This document shows, piece by piece, positions 8,863-22,216 of a DNA stretch of 64,000 nt. The position numbers and the translations under genes are program-made. Source of the DNA: Pseudisothecium myosuroides (taxonomy: Eukaryota > Streptophyta > Bryopsida > Hypnales > Lembophyllaceae); assembly GCA_951799445.1 (NCBI GenBank), contig OX637297.1:3100001-3164000 (forward strand). The letters run 5' to 3'. The first letter of the stretch is position 1. Each line of letters begins with the position of its first letter. The notes beneath the pieces are model-generated. The model saw nothing but the letters and a program-made list of their open reading frames with translations, was not told the origin of the DNA and did not search any database.

Positions 8863-11697
8863 CTAACGATTTGCAGCCAAACTCTGCTTGATGATTTCAA
8901 TTTGAGCAGGAGGAATCTTAATCTTGCACTGTGCAGTATCTTTTGGGGTCCTAGACTTCCACGCTGTCATAACAGCATCCGTGTGCTGCCAAAGTGGCAG
9001 TTCCTTTGCATCAATCTCCCAACGTAGACCTCTGTCGTTGTCCCATCCAGTGTAGAATTTTTAAATATCGTCATCTACTGCTGTTGGACGGAAGTATTGA
9101 ATGCGCACAGAATTTGGATGTAGTAGATCAACGAAAGGATCAGACAAAGCCCTTGCAATCCACACTGGTTGCAACTCATTTTTGGCGGGGGTAATCGCCA
9201 CAAAATAGTCCTTGAAGAGATCTCGACCCACCCTGAAGGATGGTTGTGGGCGACCACTCAATGGCCCGACGTACACATCATCCTCCCCGAACTCTTCTCA
9301 ATCCTCTCCATCGCTATCTAATTGATCAATCCAAGTTGCTTGAACACAAGTAGTCGGCCAGAAGCCATCCTTCAAAACAGTAGAGTCAGGTAGTGGTTCT
9401 TGAAGTGCTACCTTCACATCACACCAATAGTGCACTATATGCTCCAATCGTCTTTGGCATTCCCTGGTGCGGTCTTGGTTGCACAAGTTCTCCTAGTACT
9501 TAATAAACGCGGATATACCCTTCACAATGTCTGCCTAAGCTTTCATTGGGCTTGGCAGAACTACCTATGGTATTCCACGGGGCCATAAACTTTGTCCCTC
9601 CGAATCCTCGTGCCACAATTTCATTCTACCACCTGCGCCTAAGGGCAACCACTCTAGGTCAGTGCACAATAATTTGTACTTCATGACAGGACAACCCGTC
9701 GAATCAAGGTAGAACTTCACTTGTTGGGGCTTTGTGTGTCCAATCATGATATGACTGCCGGCCAAAAATTTGCCTGCAATGAAAGCCTTGAAATCAAGCA
9801 CTTCTTCTATAAGGTGGGGGATAGTGGGCATGGATTCTACATCCATGAACGACTTCGTAAGCGCAAGAATTGTAAGGAAATTTTCCTTCTTCAACAACAT
9901 GCTCCATCTTCCAAAGAGCGCATCAATGTCGTCATGAGTATGACCCAAAATCATGAAGTTCACATACACTTCATAGAAAATCTTGTTTGCAACCAGTAGA
10001 GACTAGTAGCAAAAAACGTATCTATTCTTGTTGTCCCCAACGGCATTGTCCATTTGCACATTCAAAATGGGTGGCAAAGGCGTTGCTGGAACTAAGTTCT
10101 CTGGTGGCGGGGGGAGTGAAGCTTCACACATTTCCGCACCCTTCAGAAGCGCCTTTGACAAATTTGTCAACCTTGCCCCCACAAACAATTACTGAGAAGA
10201 AGACTTTGGCGGCAATTCCAAATCTCGCAATAACTTTGCCATGGAGCCAATGGTGTAGTTCAAATCTTTAGGAAACATTTCCAAGCCATGATGCACGTAC
10301 CGAACATCAGCATGACCGTGCGCAATCATGCCGATGACAGCAACAGGCAATTTCGGGAGCCCATCGAGTTCTTTAGTCTTGTGAGAGAAGACCGGTGATG
10401 CTGTTTTGGAATGGTCCATCTTGTCATACATGATTGTCAAACACTCGTGCGGAAAACTATGCGATTGGTAACGGTTTGCATAATACAGCTCCCTATGCGC
10501 CCGAGCAATAGCCAAGTGTCTATCTAGCCTCCTTGTCCATTTTAGAGTGCTTTCAGATCCAACAAAACAACTCTTCTGTATCTCTTGTAATCTATCACAC
10601 TCCGAACATCGAGCAAAGTTATCTCCAGGCTTCTTCACCTTGTACTCCGGGAACTTTGAGGACCTAATCTTGCTCAAGTTTGAAGTTGAAACGTCCGGCA
10701 ATCCGAAGGCCGCATTCACTTCGTTGATTTCTTTCATTTGACCCTTCCATTGGAAGGTAGCGGGGAGACACATGGAGATGACTTTGTCCCCTGACTTCAG
10801 AGTGCGGGTACAATGTGGCATGTGATCCACCTCCTTTCCAAGGATGCACTTCAACGTTGCCGTGGCTTGTTCAGTATGCTTCCTTGGCTTTGACAACCCC
10901 GTATTACCGTGTGCACGCGCCTCTCGATCGTCCTTCCAGTATTTCAGGTAACAATAAAATGTTGCCTCTGGGACAGCAGCAATATGCATCCATGCTCGCA
11001 TGCACATACTAATGCTTTCAATGGTCACCATCTTCCTCCCATGTGCATCAAGATGAATTGATCTGTGCACATCAGTCTTCACGTGGGACCTGAACTTAAA
11101 TGATGAGCTGTGGTACATGCGTTCTTAGAAGGCTCAAATTTTCTCCCTTGGAAACGACTGAACACAGTTTTTGCTGGAGACGGAGTTGATGGACTCTTGA
11201 GTGAGGAGCTCTTTCGATTTGAGGGATGTCATGCGAGGTGGATTCCTAAGTAGACTTGTGTAAGGCTGGGCAGATGTTAGGGGCGTAGGATTCAGAAGAA
11301 GGGCTTGTTGAGTTCTGAAAGTATCCCGTACTTCATGGTCGCAAAGACTTGCCCCGGAGCAATGGACCTTGTCAATGGGCCAAACCATCAAATAGTAAAT
11401 CCTTTCCTCTGGTATGTCCACTTCAAAATATGACCTGGTAATGTGCACTGCAACGTGGGTATCGCCGAGAGGACCATTCGCACCGAGTACGAGGTCTGAA
11501 TTCACGCTGTGGCAAGTACCTTCGCCGACGAGAACACCCCCGTCATTGTACAGAGTAACGGTCCTAGTATTCCACAGACGACGTGGAATTCCTTTGCATT
11601 CCGGAATTTCGACATTCACACCTTGAATCGCATGATTTTCATCGTCTGAATACTCCATAGGGTCAGCTGAAATCTCAGAGGAACTCATGACAGAAGC
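8863..11697 (-). pseudogene. DUF7869-type transposase-like gene with nine in-frame stops
   Basis: The main exon begins after a TTTTTTGCAG acceptor at 11698-11700, with an ATG at 11688-11686. One reading frame then runs about 942 codons without an indel to a TAG at 8865-8863. Diagnostic block: NVQMDN followed by NKNRYVFCY at 10060-10005, then VNFMILGHTHDDIDALFGRW (9966-9907). This is the conserved core of the DUF7869 family found in transposon-derived proteins of many eukaryotes; the Asp of QMDN (codon at 10050) is a candidate catalytic residue. Upstream lies the typical FARCSECDRL Cys pair near 10610. Internal stops: TGA 11134, TAA 11125, TAA 10189, TAG 10003, TAG 9565, TAG 9535, TAG 9493, TGA 9298, TAA 9061 (lower coordinate of each). 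Most fit lost Gln or Arg codons; 10003 fits Trp. Confidence 0.72.
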
Positions 11698-11759
11698 CTG
11701 CAAAAAAGGAGGCCAACATTCTGTGAGTGTATGTTTCAGAGTACATCTCTGCTCCATTA

Positions 11760-12546
11760 AGCTCAAATCGAGCTAAATGGTGTAACATATAGATATCATA
11801 CACTTCCATGAAATGAAAACATTTTTATCGAAGAAAGAGTTCTTCCTGATTTTTGTAAAATATTAATCCTGAACGTGATCAGAATGACCCTGACCATTCT
11901 TTTGAAGGAAAAGTGACAGTATTCATAATTTTTAGAGTCATTACAGCTAATTCTCTTATCAAGATAAGATTTTGAAGAATTTACCTCAATAACATATGAT
12001 GAACATGATATTAAAATGAAAAGAGTACTGTCAATCCCGAACGCTGAGAAACCCAGATGAGCTTGACTCAAGCTAATCGACAGCGCATGTCCCAGTTACT
12101 TTGACTGATTATTTCACTTCACAAGTTGCTTATAGATTTTATACTGGAATAATAATATCTATAAATCGATTTCTTGCTTGATAGACAACGACGCCTAGAA
12201 CATTAAATTATACTATAAATGTTCAGAAGATTTTATATAGTATTCTGTATCCACCTGAATTCCGATGTGATTTATGCATGACGATTCAGCTCAAATCGAG
12301 CTGAATCCAAATTACAGGTTTTGTCTGTTACTATTACAAATTACCTCCAAGAATCTAATATTGTTAGATCATCAATAGTTCAGCTCAAATCGAGCTAAAT
12401 AGCAGACGGTATTTCTTCCAATTTCAGTATTATATGAATACTTCTTATTTGTTCATAATCAAACTCTCAGATATTCAGCTCGAATCGAGCTGAATACCCA
12501 TGTACAAGAACTTCGACATGGTCAAGCAGTTAGCTTGATTTGAGCT
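11760..12546. repeat. cluster of six 15-bp AGCT palindromes
   Basis: Copies of AGCTYRANTYRAGCT start at 11760, 12060, 12288, 12382, 12477 and 12532. The one at 12477 (AGCTCGAATCGAGCT) is perfectly palindromic about its centre and extends to TTCAGCT...AGCTGAA. They lie just 5' of the main exon of the DUF7869-like gene, the first one in its probable intron. No coding frame overlaps them. Confidence 0.85.
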
Positions 12547-13599
12547 TATTCGTCCCATAATTCGCGGAACAGTAACACTAACTGGTCATATACGTACAAT
12601 TCCTTAATTCCCGGCGCCCATTTTGGAGGAACCAACACTTCAACTACCAGCATCAGTTTTAGAGACGGAGAAATGAAATGCAGGATTTATCATTGAATTG
12701 TACACCGTTTTGTATCTTACAAGCTAAAAAATCTATGGTACTCCCTCCATACTGGACTCGTTCAGTGTCCTCAATCATCTCTTTGTACTGCGCATAGAGT
12801 CAAACGAAATCCGTAATCAATTCAAAGCAAGAAACTGAGCCAACAATGTGCTAACAAAAACTGAATTTGTTTATCGCAAGCGCTGTGAAGCGGAGATCCT
12901 CCTAGCAGGACTCGTCGGCTAAGATAACACTCAGTGAAATGTGCACTCAATAATTGCACTACACCTGCAACTCTCAATCAAGAGCTCAATTACAACAGTG
13001 AAGAATCCAAGGCGCACACGAGGTGATCCGGACAACAAGAAAGAGTGAAGAAGAATTTCGGAATAGTCGATGAGGGCGTACACTTGGCTCATTCGCGGGA
13101 ACTCGTGGGCGGGAAAGGAATGGCGCCAACAGAAATGGAGAAATTCAATTTTGAACGCTCATGTTCGGAGGGCGGCAAAAAATAAAAGATCACTTGATTC
13201 GGGGATGACTTTGTAGCTACGCAACCAAAAAAAGGAATGCAATGCTGTAGGCTGAAATTATGCCACTGACATTTTGGGGTAATAATAGTTGGACAGATTC
13301 CACTCGCTTTTTCCACAGAAACGGTGATTACTATTGTTTCAGATTATATTTAAACTTGAATTTAGGATTTTCAAGCGTTCAAAAATCATGTCATTTTGTT
13401 CCAATTTTGTACGGACGAAATTGAAATGACCCATGACTTGCCCTGCAACTTGTGGAACCAAAATCCTGAAAATCATATACATCAAATAAGATGATATGAG
13501 AGAAAGAAATGCAGAAGTTCAAAATATTTTAAAGATACATTTCAGGTAATTATAAGACCATATGAAATGCATGATATATTGTAAATTAAAGTGCATCTT
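12547..13599. other. non-coding flank, possible 5' region of the minus-strand gene
   Basis: Moderate-GC sequence with short frames only. A 75-codon minus-strand frame at 13089-13316 is open but has no recognisable motif. It may contain a first exon or promoter for the gene at 8863-11697, but I cannot place a start or TATA box confidently. Confidence 0.3.
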
Positions 13600-14870
13600 C
13601 AAGAAAAAAGTTCAGTCATGTACAATACTGTAGCCCTATTGCCACAACGAAAACAAAAGTAAAAATTATTCTTCAAACAAAAAAACATCCTAAGCTCAGA
13701 ACTTTCCCAGTGCAGCTCCAAAGTCCAAAGGCCACGAAACAAAGCGTGTGCACCCTTCCTTGTTGAGCGCTTCCTAATGGTACCAAGAACATAACAAATT
13801 GTCACACGGTTCAAAAGATATATAATTTAGCATAATTTAGTAATGTTAAAGATCCACAAATAATTGGAAAATCCATGACTTTCACAATGTAGGTCCAAAT
13901 GCCACGAAACAAAGCCCGTGCACCCCTCCTTACGGAACGCTTTTTGACGGAACAAAGAACTCGACCAAAATCCAAGTAAAAGTAATTTCTTAATATTTTG
14001 ATCCATAAATACTTCTAAATTCAATAACTTCTGCACCGTAACTTCAAACCCAACAAAACAAAGTCCGTGCATCCCTCCTCGCCAAGGGCTTTCCAACGGC
14101 ACCAAACACACCAACGGAAGACGCACGGTCCAGGAAATATGAATGTGACAAACAAAACAAACAAACAAACAAACTGAAGGTATGGATTAAATAAATCCAA
14201 TCCCATCAGTCACTAGTGTGCCCTGTGCCATCGCCCCCCCCAAAAAATGTAAGTCATTTTTAAAACCAAAGAAGACCTCTAAAGCTTGTAACTTTCCCAC
14301 CATACGTCCATACGCCACGAAAAAAAGCGCTTGCACCCCTCCTCGTCAAGGGCTTTCGAATGGTATTCATAACGGGACAAATTCACACACGGTTAAAAAG
14401 ATACTTCATTTAGCATAACTTAGTAATTCAGAAGGATGAAAATAACTCAAATATCTACAAGTTATGCATAATACTTTTACATGTCACAAAATGAAGCCCG
14501 TGCATCCCTCCTTGCCGAGGGCTTTCCAACAATATCAAGAACGTGCCCGAGGATGCACGGTTAAGGAGATCTGAACGTAACAAAGAAAACAAAACAAAAC
14601 AAATACTGAGCCAAACTTAAGGTAATTATGCATAATCTTTTCAAGGACGTGCGCCCATAAACAATGTGAGTGCGTAAATATTTGGAATGTTAACAAACAA
14701 TTGGTAAGCCCTAATGTGCCATTGCCCAAAGTCAATAAAATTATAAATTCCTATTTTCTTCTTTGAATGAGAACTTCCAAATTTCATAACTTTTACACCA
14801 TAGGTGCAAACGTCAAGAAACAAAGTCAGTGCGCCCCTTAGTCTTTGCAAACATTTTCCTAAAAATACCC
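13600..14870. repeat. satellite family A (GTGCACCCCTCCT units)
   Basis: At least six degenerate units carry the core aaagcccGTGCACCCCTCCTTGcc-agggctttccaacgg, centred near 13750, 13920, 14070, 14335, 14495 and 14835. Each is embedded in AT-rich sequence containing caagaacataacaaattcacacggtt. Spacing is about 150-340 bp, so this is a decayed array. Short frames here are not genes. Confidence 0.75.
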
Positions 14871-14969
14871 TCTACAATACAATGTACACAGCCAATGATT
14901 CACTTTCAAAAAGCTTTACAATTGAAATATAAATAAATAACTTCAATATTATTTGGAATAGAAGTAGTA

Positions 14970-15480
14970 TTTAGATAGATATCATGTATATGCTCAAAAA
15001 ATTTATCCTGGATATTTGGCAAAAGACAATGTACTGTATGCTTTGGATCAGATTCGTTAAAGAATTGAGTCCAGCCCTGAATTTTAAGTATGAAAAAAAT
15101 CCATGAATCACAAATGAAGCCCACGTGGGTGTGGACCACAAAAATGTACAAGTTGCAAGTTTGCTAAACATTACTTTCAAAGCCATGAACGCATTCAAAT
15201 GAACACCCAATTCTTTTTATTTACCACGTAACTTTAAAGAATTGAGTCCAGCCCTGGATTTTAAAATTTCAAAATCCGTGAATCACAAATGAAGTCCACG
15301 TGGGTGTGGACCAAAAAAATGTAGAAGTTGCAAATTTGCTAAACATTACTTTCAAAGCCATGAACGCATTCAAATCAACACCTAGTTCTTTTTATTTACC
15401 ACGTAACTTTGAGGAATTGGGTCCAGCCCTGATTTTTAAATATGAAAAAATATCATGAAGTTGGTATCCAAAAGAAGGCC
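14970..15480. repeat. satellite family B (about 180-bp units)
   Basis: About two and a half direct units contain aaagaattgagtccagccctg, cacgtgggtgtggacca and caaagccatgaacgcattcaaat. Adjacent copies are about 90% similar by eye. Confidence 0.8.
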
Positions 15481-16108
15481 AAAAAAATGTGCAAGTTTTC
15501 AATACTCCTACAAATAATAATTCATAAGTGCACCAAATTTAATGCACCATTTTCTTATTTGTACGACGAGAAGGAAAAAAAATGAGTTGGCCATGCCCTG
15601 AAGTTTAAAGAACTAAAATCTCAAATGTCATGGAATTGGTATCCAAAACATTGCGAATAAAAATCTGCAAACTGTAAACACTCCAAGGAATAATAATTCA
15701 TGAGTGCACTACATTGAGTGCCCCATTTTCTAACATATTGTGCAAGCAAGAAGAAAAATTGAATTAGCCATGCCTTGTACTTTAAAGAACTAAAATCTCA
15801 AATGTCATGGAATTGGTATCCAAAACATTGGTCACAAAAAAATACAAGCTATAAATAGTCCAAGGAATCATAATTCATGAGTGCACTAAATTTAGTGCCT
15901 CATTTCCTAATATATACTACGAGAAAGAAAAAAAAATGAACTAGCCATGCCATATACCTTAAAGAACTAAAATTTTAAAAGTCATGGAATTGGTATCCAT
16001 AAGAAGGCCAAAAAAAATGTACAAGTTTTAAATACTTTAAGGAATAAAAATTCGTGAGTGCACTAAATTTAGTGCGCCATTTACTAACATGAACCACGAG
16101 AAAGAAAA

Positions 16109-16139
<31 letters not shown>

Positions 16140-17403
16140 TATACATGCCCTGTAGTTTAGAGAACTAAAATCTCAAATGCCATGGAATTGGTATCCATAA
16201 GAAGGCCAAAAAATATGCACAAGTTCTAAATACTCGAAGAAATAATAATTCATGAGTGCACTAAATTTAGTGTGCCATTTACTAACATGAACCACGAGAA
16301 AGAAAAAATAATGAATTAGCCATGCCCTGTAGTTTAGAGAACTAAAATCTAAATGTCATGGAATTGGTATCCATAAGAAGACCAAAAAAATGTACAAGTT
16401 CTAAATATTCCAAGGAATAATAATTCATGAGTGCACTACATTTAGTGTTTTATTTCCTAACATATACTCCGAGCAAGAAAAAAAATAAAATATACACATG
16501 CCATGTAGTTTAGAGAACTAAAATCTCAAATGTCATGGAATTGGTATCCATAATAAGGCCAAAAGAAATGTATAAGTTGTAAATACTCCAAGGAATAATA
16601 ATTCATGAGTGCACTAAATTTAGTGCCCAAATTTCTGACTTGTACGATGAGAAAAAAAAAATGAATTAGCCATGCCCTGTAGTTTAAAGAACTAAAATCT
16701 CAAATGTCATGGAATTGGTATGCATAAGAAGGCCAAAAAAAATGTACAAGTTGTAAATACTTGAAGGACACAAAATTCATGAGTGCACTTATAAATTTTT
16801 ATTCCTTGGAATATTTACAACTTGTACATTTTTTTTGGCCTTCTTATGGATACCAATTCCATGACATTTTAGATTTTAGTTCTCTAAACTACATGGCATG
16901 TGTATATTTTATTTTTTTTCTTTCTCGTGGTTCATGTTAGTAAATGGCACACTAAATTTAGTGCACTCATAAATTTTTATTCCTTGCAGTGTTTACAACT
17001 TGTACATTTTTTTTCCTTTATTTGGACACCAATTCCATAACACTTTAGATTTCAGTTCTTTAAAGTACAAGGCAAGGGTAATTCATTTTTTTTTCTTTCT
17101 CGTACTATATGTAAGGAAATGGGGCACTAAATTTAGTGCACTTATGAATTATTATTCGTTGAAGTATTTACAACTTCTACATTTTTTTTGTCCTTTATTT
17201 GGATACCAATTCCATGACATTTGAGATTTCAGTTCTCTAAACTACAGGGCATGTGTATATTTTATTTTATTTTCTTTCTCGTGGTTCATGTTAGTAAGTG
17301 GGGTACTAAATTTAGTGCACTCATAAATTTTTATTCCTTAGAGTATTTACAACTTGTACATTTTTTTTGTCCTTTATTTGGATACCAATTCCATGACACT
17401 TAA
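15480..17403. repeat. satellite family C with orientation switch
   Basis: About seven units of 165-180 bp run in plus orientation from 15480 to about 16790; the core is tcatggaattggtatccataagaaggcc ... tgtacaagttgtaaatactccaagga ... gagtgcactaaatttagtgc. From about 16790 to 17403 three to four units run in the opposite orientation. The junction makes a potential hairpin with arms of up to about 600 bp. Many units contain the perfect palindrome CACTAAATTTAGTG. An (AT)n run at about 16118-16142 lies within one unit. Confidence 0.88.
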
Positions 17404-18720
17404 CATTTGTTAAAAAATATTAACACTTTGGGTCAAATTCGTTAAAAAATAAATACCCTTCATCCTTTGCTGTAGTTTAAATTAAAAAACTCTAAAGTCA
17501 TGAAATTGGAACGAGGAGGATATAAGAAAACATAGGTAGAAGTTGCAAATGTGGGAAACATTTGAAATCCATTAGCTCCTCCAATTTGGGCCTTAATTTG
17601 TATAATTAAAAACAAAAACAAAAAATAAATATCCCGCATCCTTTGCTATAGTTTAATTTGAAAAAAACTCTAAAGTCATGAAATTGGAATGAAGAGGACA
17701 CCAAAAAATTAGGTACAAGTTGCAAATGTGGGAAACATTTGAAATCCATGAGTTCCTCCCATTTGGGCCTCCATTTCTATAATTAAAAACGAAAACAAAA
17801 AATAAATATCCCACATCCTTTGCTGTAGTTTAATTTGAAAAAAACTCTAAAGTCATGAAATTGGAACGAGGAGGACACAAAAAAAATAGGTAGAAGTTGC
17901 AAATGTGGGAAACATTTGAAATCCATGAGCTCCTTCCATTTGGGCCTCCATTTGTATAATTAAAAACAAAAACAAAAAATAAATATCCCCTCCTCCTCCG
18001 CTGTAATTTAAATTAAAAAATACTCTAAAGTCATGAAATTGGAACAAGGAGGACACAAAAAAAATAGGTAGAAGTTGCAAATATGGGAAACATTTGAAAT
18101 TCATGGGCTCCTCTAATTTGGGCCTTCTTTTCTAAAATTAACAAGGAGAACCAAAAATAAATACCCCTCCTCTCCGCTATAGTTTAAATTTACTAAACCC
18201 CTAAAGTCATGAAATCAGAACGAACAGGAAATAAAAAAAATAGGTAGAAGTTGCAAATGTGGAAAACATTTGAAATTCATGGGCTCCTCTAATTTGGGCC
18301 TTCTTTTCTAAAATTAACAAAGAGAACAAAAAATAAATACCCCTCCTCCTCCGTTGTAGTTTAAATTAAAAAAATCCCTAAAGTCATGAAATCAGAATGA
18401 AGAGGAAATAAAAAAAATATGTAGAAGTTGCAAATGTGGGAAACATTTGAAAATCATGGGCTCTTTCAATTTGGGCCTCCTTTTCTAAAATTAAGAAGTA
18501 GAACAAAAAATAAATATCCCTCCTCCTCCGCTGTAGTTTAAATTAACTAAATCCCTAAAGTCATGAAATTGGAACGAAGAGGAAATAAAAAAAATATGTA
18601 GAAGTTGCAAATGTGGGAAACATTTGAAAATCATGGGCTCCTCCAAACTGGGCCTCCTTTTCTAAAATTAACAAGGACAACAAAAAATAAATACTGCTGA
18701 AGAGCCTTTGCTGTAGTTTG
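17404..18720. repeat. satellite family D (about 165-bp units)
   Basis: About seven direct units share cctcctccgctgtagtttaaatt, ctaaagtcatgaaattggaacga, taggtagaagttgcaaatgtgggaaacatttgaaat and ctcctccaatttgggcctcc. Layout (tcatg-aattgg, then aagttgcaaat) parallels family C, suggesting a common ancestor. Confidence 0.85.
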
Positions 18721-20520
18721 AAAAATATGAAAACTCTTAAGCCATGAAATATGAATTTCTTTGATTTAAATCCAATTGTACTTTATTTCTCCGTGGATTA
18801 AAAAAAATTGGGAATGAAATGTGCCCTGTACGTTAGTCGCATTGAATAATAGTTGTGATGGGTTTTTTTGATGTAAATGTTTTGTTTTTTTTTGGCGCAA
18901 ATTTAATTCATTTGAACTTCATGTCCCTGTGAATAAAAACAAATTGGGAATGAATTGGGCCGTATACTGATTTTGGCTACGTATTTTTATTTTCATGGAT
19001 TTTTGTACGTAAATGCTTTCATTGTAACCTTTTGTTTGTCTTGTTTGTACAAATTCCATGACTTTTGTAGTGGAAGGCCATTAAAGTATGGGATTTGTTC
19101 ATTCTAACTTTTTTTAAATCCACGGAGGGAGTAAAAAGGGGGTACAATCCAAGGAAGAAAATAAAAGTTTTAATGAAAGTTTTATGGTAGATTATCAAAA
19201 CTTAAGTATGTTGAACCTACATCTATAGATTTAGAAATCAAAATCAGACTTTTTTTCTTACACGTTCAAATATAAAGTTTAAGCCTTCTATATGAAGTTT
19301 CTCTATATATTAAGAGATAGAACCCATGAAATTAGTGTCTTCATGAATACAACGTGAATCTTTGATTTTTTTCCAATTCCTATATTTTTATCTTCTTAAG
19401 TACCCATATTAACTTTATGACTTTTTGTTCTTAAGTGCTTTAAAATATAGGTAGTGGAGGGTCAATCATTGAATAAAGTTGCTTTTGTAAATTCAAAAGT
19501 AGAGACTCTGAAATTACTGTATTCATGAATCTTCCATAAATGTTTTAATTATATCAGTTCCAACTACTATATTTTTAATTACACATACCTATATCAAAAA
19601 TATGAGTTCTTGCTCTTAAGTTTTTTGAAATACAACACAGAGTCAATTTTTTATTAGACTCCTTTGGTAAATTAAGAAATGGAGACCATGATTTGACTTA
19701 CTAAGTGTACTTTTACAACCAGACTCAATCTATGAATTAATTCCAACTTTAGTTCTGTATTACATTCTGAACATTAAAACATACAAACTTCATGAGTTGT
19801 TGTTTTTAAGTTCTTTTAAATACTGTGCTATCTATTTAGAGTAAATTTTTTTTGGGTTCTTCTTATAAATCCAAAAATTAATACCCTGCACGTACTATTT
19901 ATAATAAAAATGGTTATTCATGGTTGTTTTAATAAGTGGAACGCCTTGGTACTATACGAATAACTCTACGAGTTAGCAACTGGGTCTCCTTTGGCATCTA
20001 TTTTGGAAGACAAACAATTTTAAATTTAGGCCAATACTATTATTGAATGTGTATTCTTGCAATTGTATGGAAAATGGGTTTAGAGTGCAAATTAGTTTTA
20101 CATCAAAAAATTGAGCTTTACTTGTTTTGTAGAAGTAGATAGTTTCACTTATTATCATGAAAAAATATTTTCACGGTCAACATGTAGGTGTTGACCATGT
20201 GAGAGACTTACATTTTGATGCCTTTCAAATTCAGAGATTTGAGTGTGCTTTGTATTGAACATAGTGAACGTATGTTCAATTTGTCTTCAGAATTAGGTTG
20301 CCCTACAATAAGAAACATATACTTTTGCAAGCCATTGATGTGAATAAATAATTCTATAGATTCTTCAGTTTCTACAGTTGCAGGTTTATGATATAATTAC
20401 ATCGATATTTAATTCAAAAGTATTTGCGTACTTCTATATAACAATACTGACATATTTATATATAATGGAATGTCAATGTAAAAAAAAAAAAATAGTGTGC
20501 TCGTGTGGGATGAACTACTA
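18721..20520. other. AT-rich non-coding
   Basis: No frame over about 60 codons with protein-like composition. It consists of degenerate T-rich repeats of a tttaaatccaattg / aatccacggaggg type. I see nothing further in it. Confidence 0.5.
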
Positions 20521-22200
20521 GGGTGAAGGTACTAGGATGAAGGTACTAGGATTTAGGCCAACGTTCAGGATTGGGTATGGTTCAAGTTCGGTTATCAATG
20601 GAAAGGCGGGTATTGACATATGCTTAGTAGTATTGAAGATCGGTTATCAACCGGGTATCGATTTAGAGTATCAGTCTCTGCGGGTATCGCTCTTTGCGGG
20701 TATTGGTGGCTACGGGTATCAGACGGATATCCACCGGGTATTGATTGCCGCAACTGGGAAATGTGTAGGGTTTTCAGGATTCAGTTTAGGGTTTGGCACT
20801 CAGTGTTGTTCCTCATTCTCTTCCGTGTGTGCCAGGTTTAGTAGCGCTTTTTTAGTTCACCTTTTTGCTTGTCGTTTGTGCCTTCTTGCGCGCGTGCCTC
20901 ACTGATTCAGGAGCATGGATTTCGTGAGAATACTGAAAGCCTCCTTTTCGTGCGACGGCGGATGGTTTTCTTGCGGTGGCAGCGTGGAGTGCGACGAGGG
21001 AGGTTGTTTCATGGTTCCCAGGTTTGAGATTTGAGTGCCACGGTGTTTTGAGTTTCTATCGAAGTTGTTTTGGCGGTAGTGGAGCAAGCATTGACTGAAT
21101 TGGACCGGGCAGACATGTTTTAGGGTGAGAGCAATTATTAGAGTTTGTTTTGGGTGGAGGTTGTGCTGGCGGGGGGTTCAGCATGCATTCAGCAAGTTCG
21201 ACCATGCACTGGTGTTTTAGGGTGTGTGCAATTTCAGGGTTCATTGCGATCTGTGAGTTTTGCTTTTCAGTAGTTGCAAATGTAAATTTCAGGGGTCTCA
21301 TTGAGTCCATTAGCATGTTCTAGTGAGCGTTCGTCTGGATGAGGTTTGGTTACCCTGAATCTGGTGCTTCGGTGATTGTGATTGTTCCTTGTCAGTGACG
21401 ATTTTAGAGACGTGTAAGTGACCTCATGTGAAGCCGTGAAATTTGGAGAAATTTGGCAACGACTAACTTTCTTTTTGCGGTTGCAGCCTCGAGTGACGAC
21501 AGGAAGACAACTACTTGATTTGTAGCCAAGCTCAGATCTCGTGGAGCCGTCTCAGGGGAAGAAGCATCTTGCATTTTACGGTGAGTTTGTTCTCATCATA
21601 TGTTAATTGCTGTTGAATACTTTTTTGCTTGATTGGGTTCTTCTGGATTGTTTGTCATTGTCTGTTGGAAATCGATGTTGCAATTCCAGAGTTTGTAGTT
21701 GGCTAAGTATAGTTGTTGAAAAGTATACGGTTCTTAGGGTTCCCACAGTTGTATGTTGCTGGAATTGCTTGCAGTTAGTAGGCTTCATGACGAGTGCAAG
21801 TGATTAGTACTTTAGGGTTTAGTGAAGGCTGCATTCGAAGGCATTTATGTGTGACTATGCCATAGATTTGTGTGACTGTGGGTTCTATTAGTACTAAAAG
21901 CTCAGAATTTGAGCCTCGTTCAGTTGTCTAGGTCAAATTGAAAACGTGAATGTAATAATGGTGGTGCTTGGGTTTTTAATTTTCACCTACCGAAGGATTT
22001 GGGCTTGTGCTTCACTTACTCAGTTTGTGGTGAGGATTCGCACAATTGAGGATTGTATTGGGGTTCTAGTGTAGGGTGTCCTTAGGATTTGGCTAGGGCT
22101 GGGGTTCATGTTATTACAGGTCTTTAGGGTCTGTGCAGGGTTTGAGTAGGGTTTGTCTCGGCAGACTTGCACCCTGATCCTACCTCGCTCCCAGTAATGT
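20521..22200. other. moderate-GC intergenic stretch
   Basis: The open frame at 20537-20905 is largely generated by a repeated CGGGTATC word (20590-20740) and ends in a Cys/Leu-rich run; I do not call it a gene. The rest contains only short frames. It may include the untranslated 5' part of the plus-strand block that starts at 23.1 kb. Confidence 0.3.
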
Positions 22201-22216
22201 AGCTCGAAGCAAATTT

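Noticed and set aside
16118..16142. (AT)n run as a possible promoter element
   Set aside because: It is a simple microsatellite expansion within one satellite unit, with no gene nearby.
17000..17403. Hydrophobic membrane-like ORFs
   Set aside because: These are translations of the inverted family-C satellite units, which are T-rich in this orientation, and repeat with the satellite period.
13600..18720. CRISPR-like spaced repeats
   Set aside because: Units diverge from each other, whole units rather than spacers repeat, and the surrounding genome is eukaryotic.
20537..20905. 122-codon ORF
   Set aside because: Much of it is produced by repeated CGGGTATC words; no start context, splice context or motif supports it.
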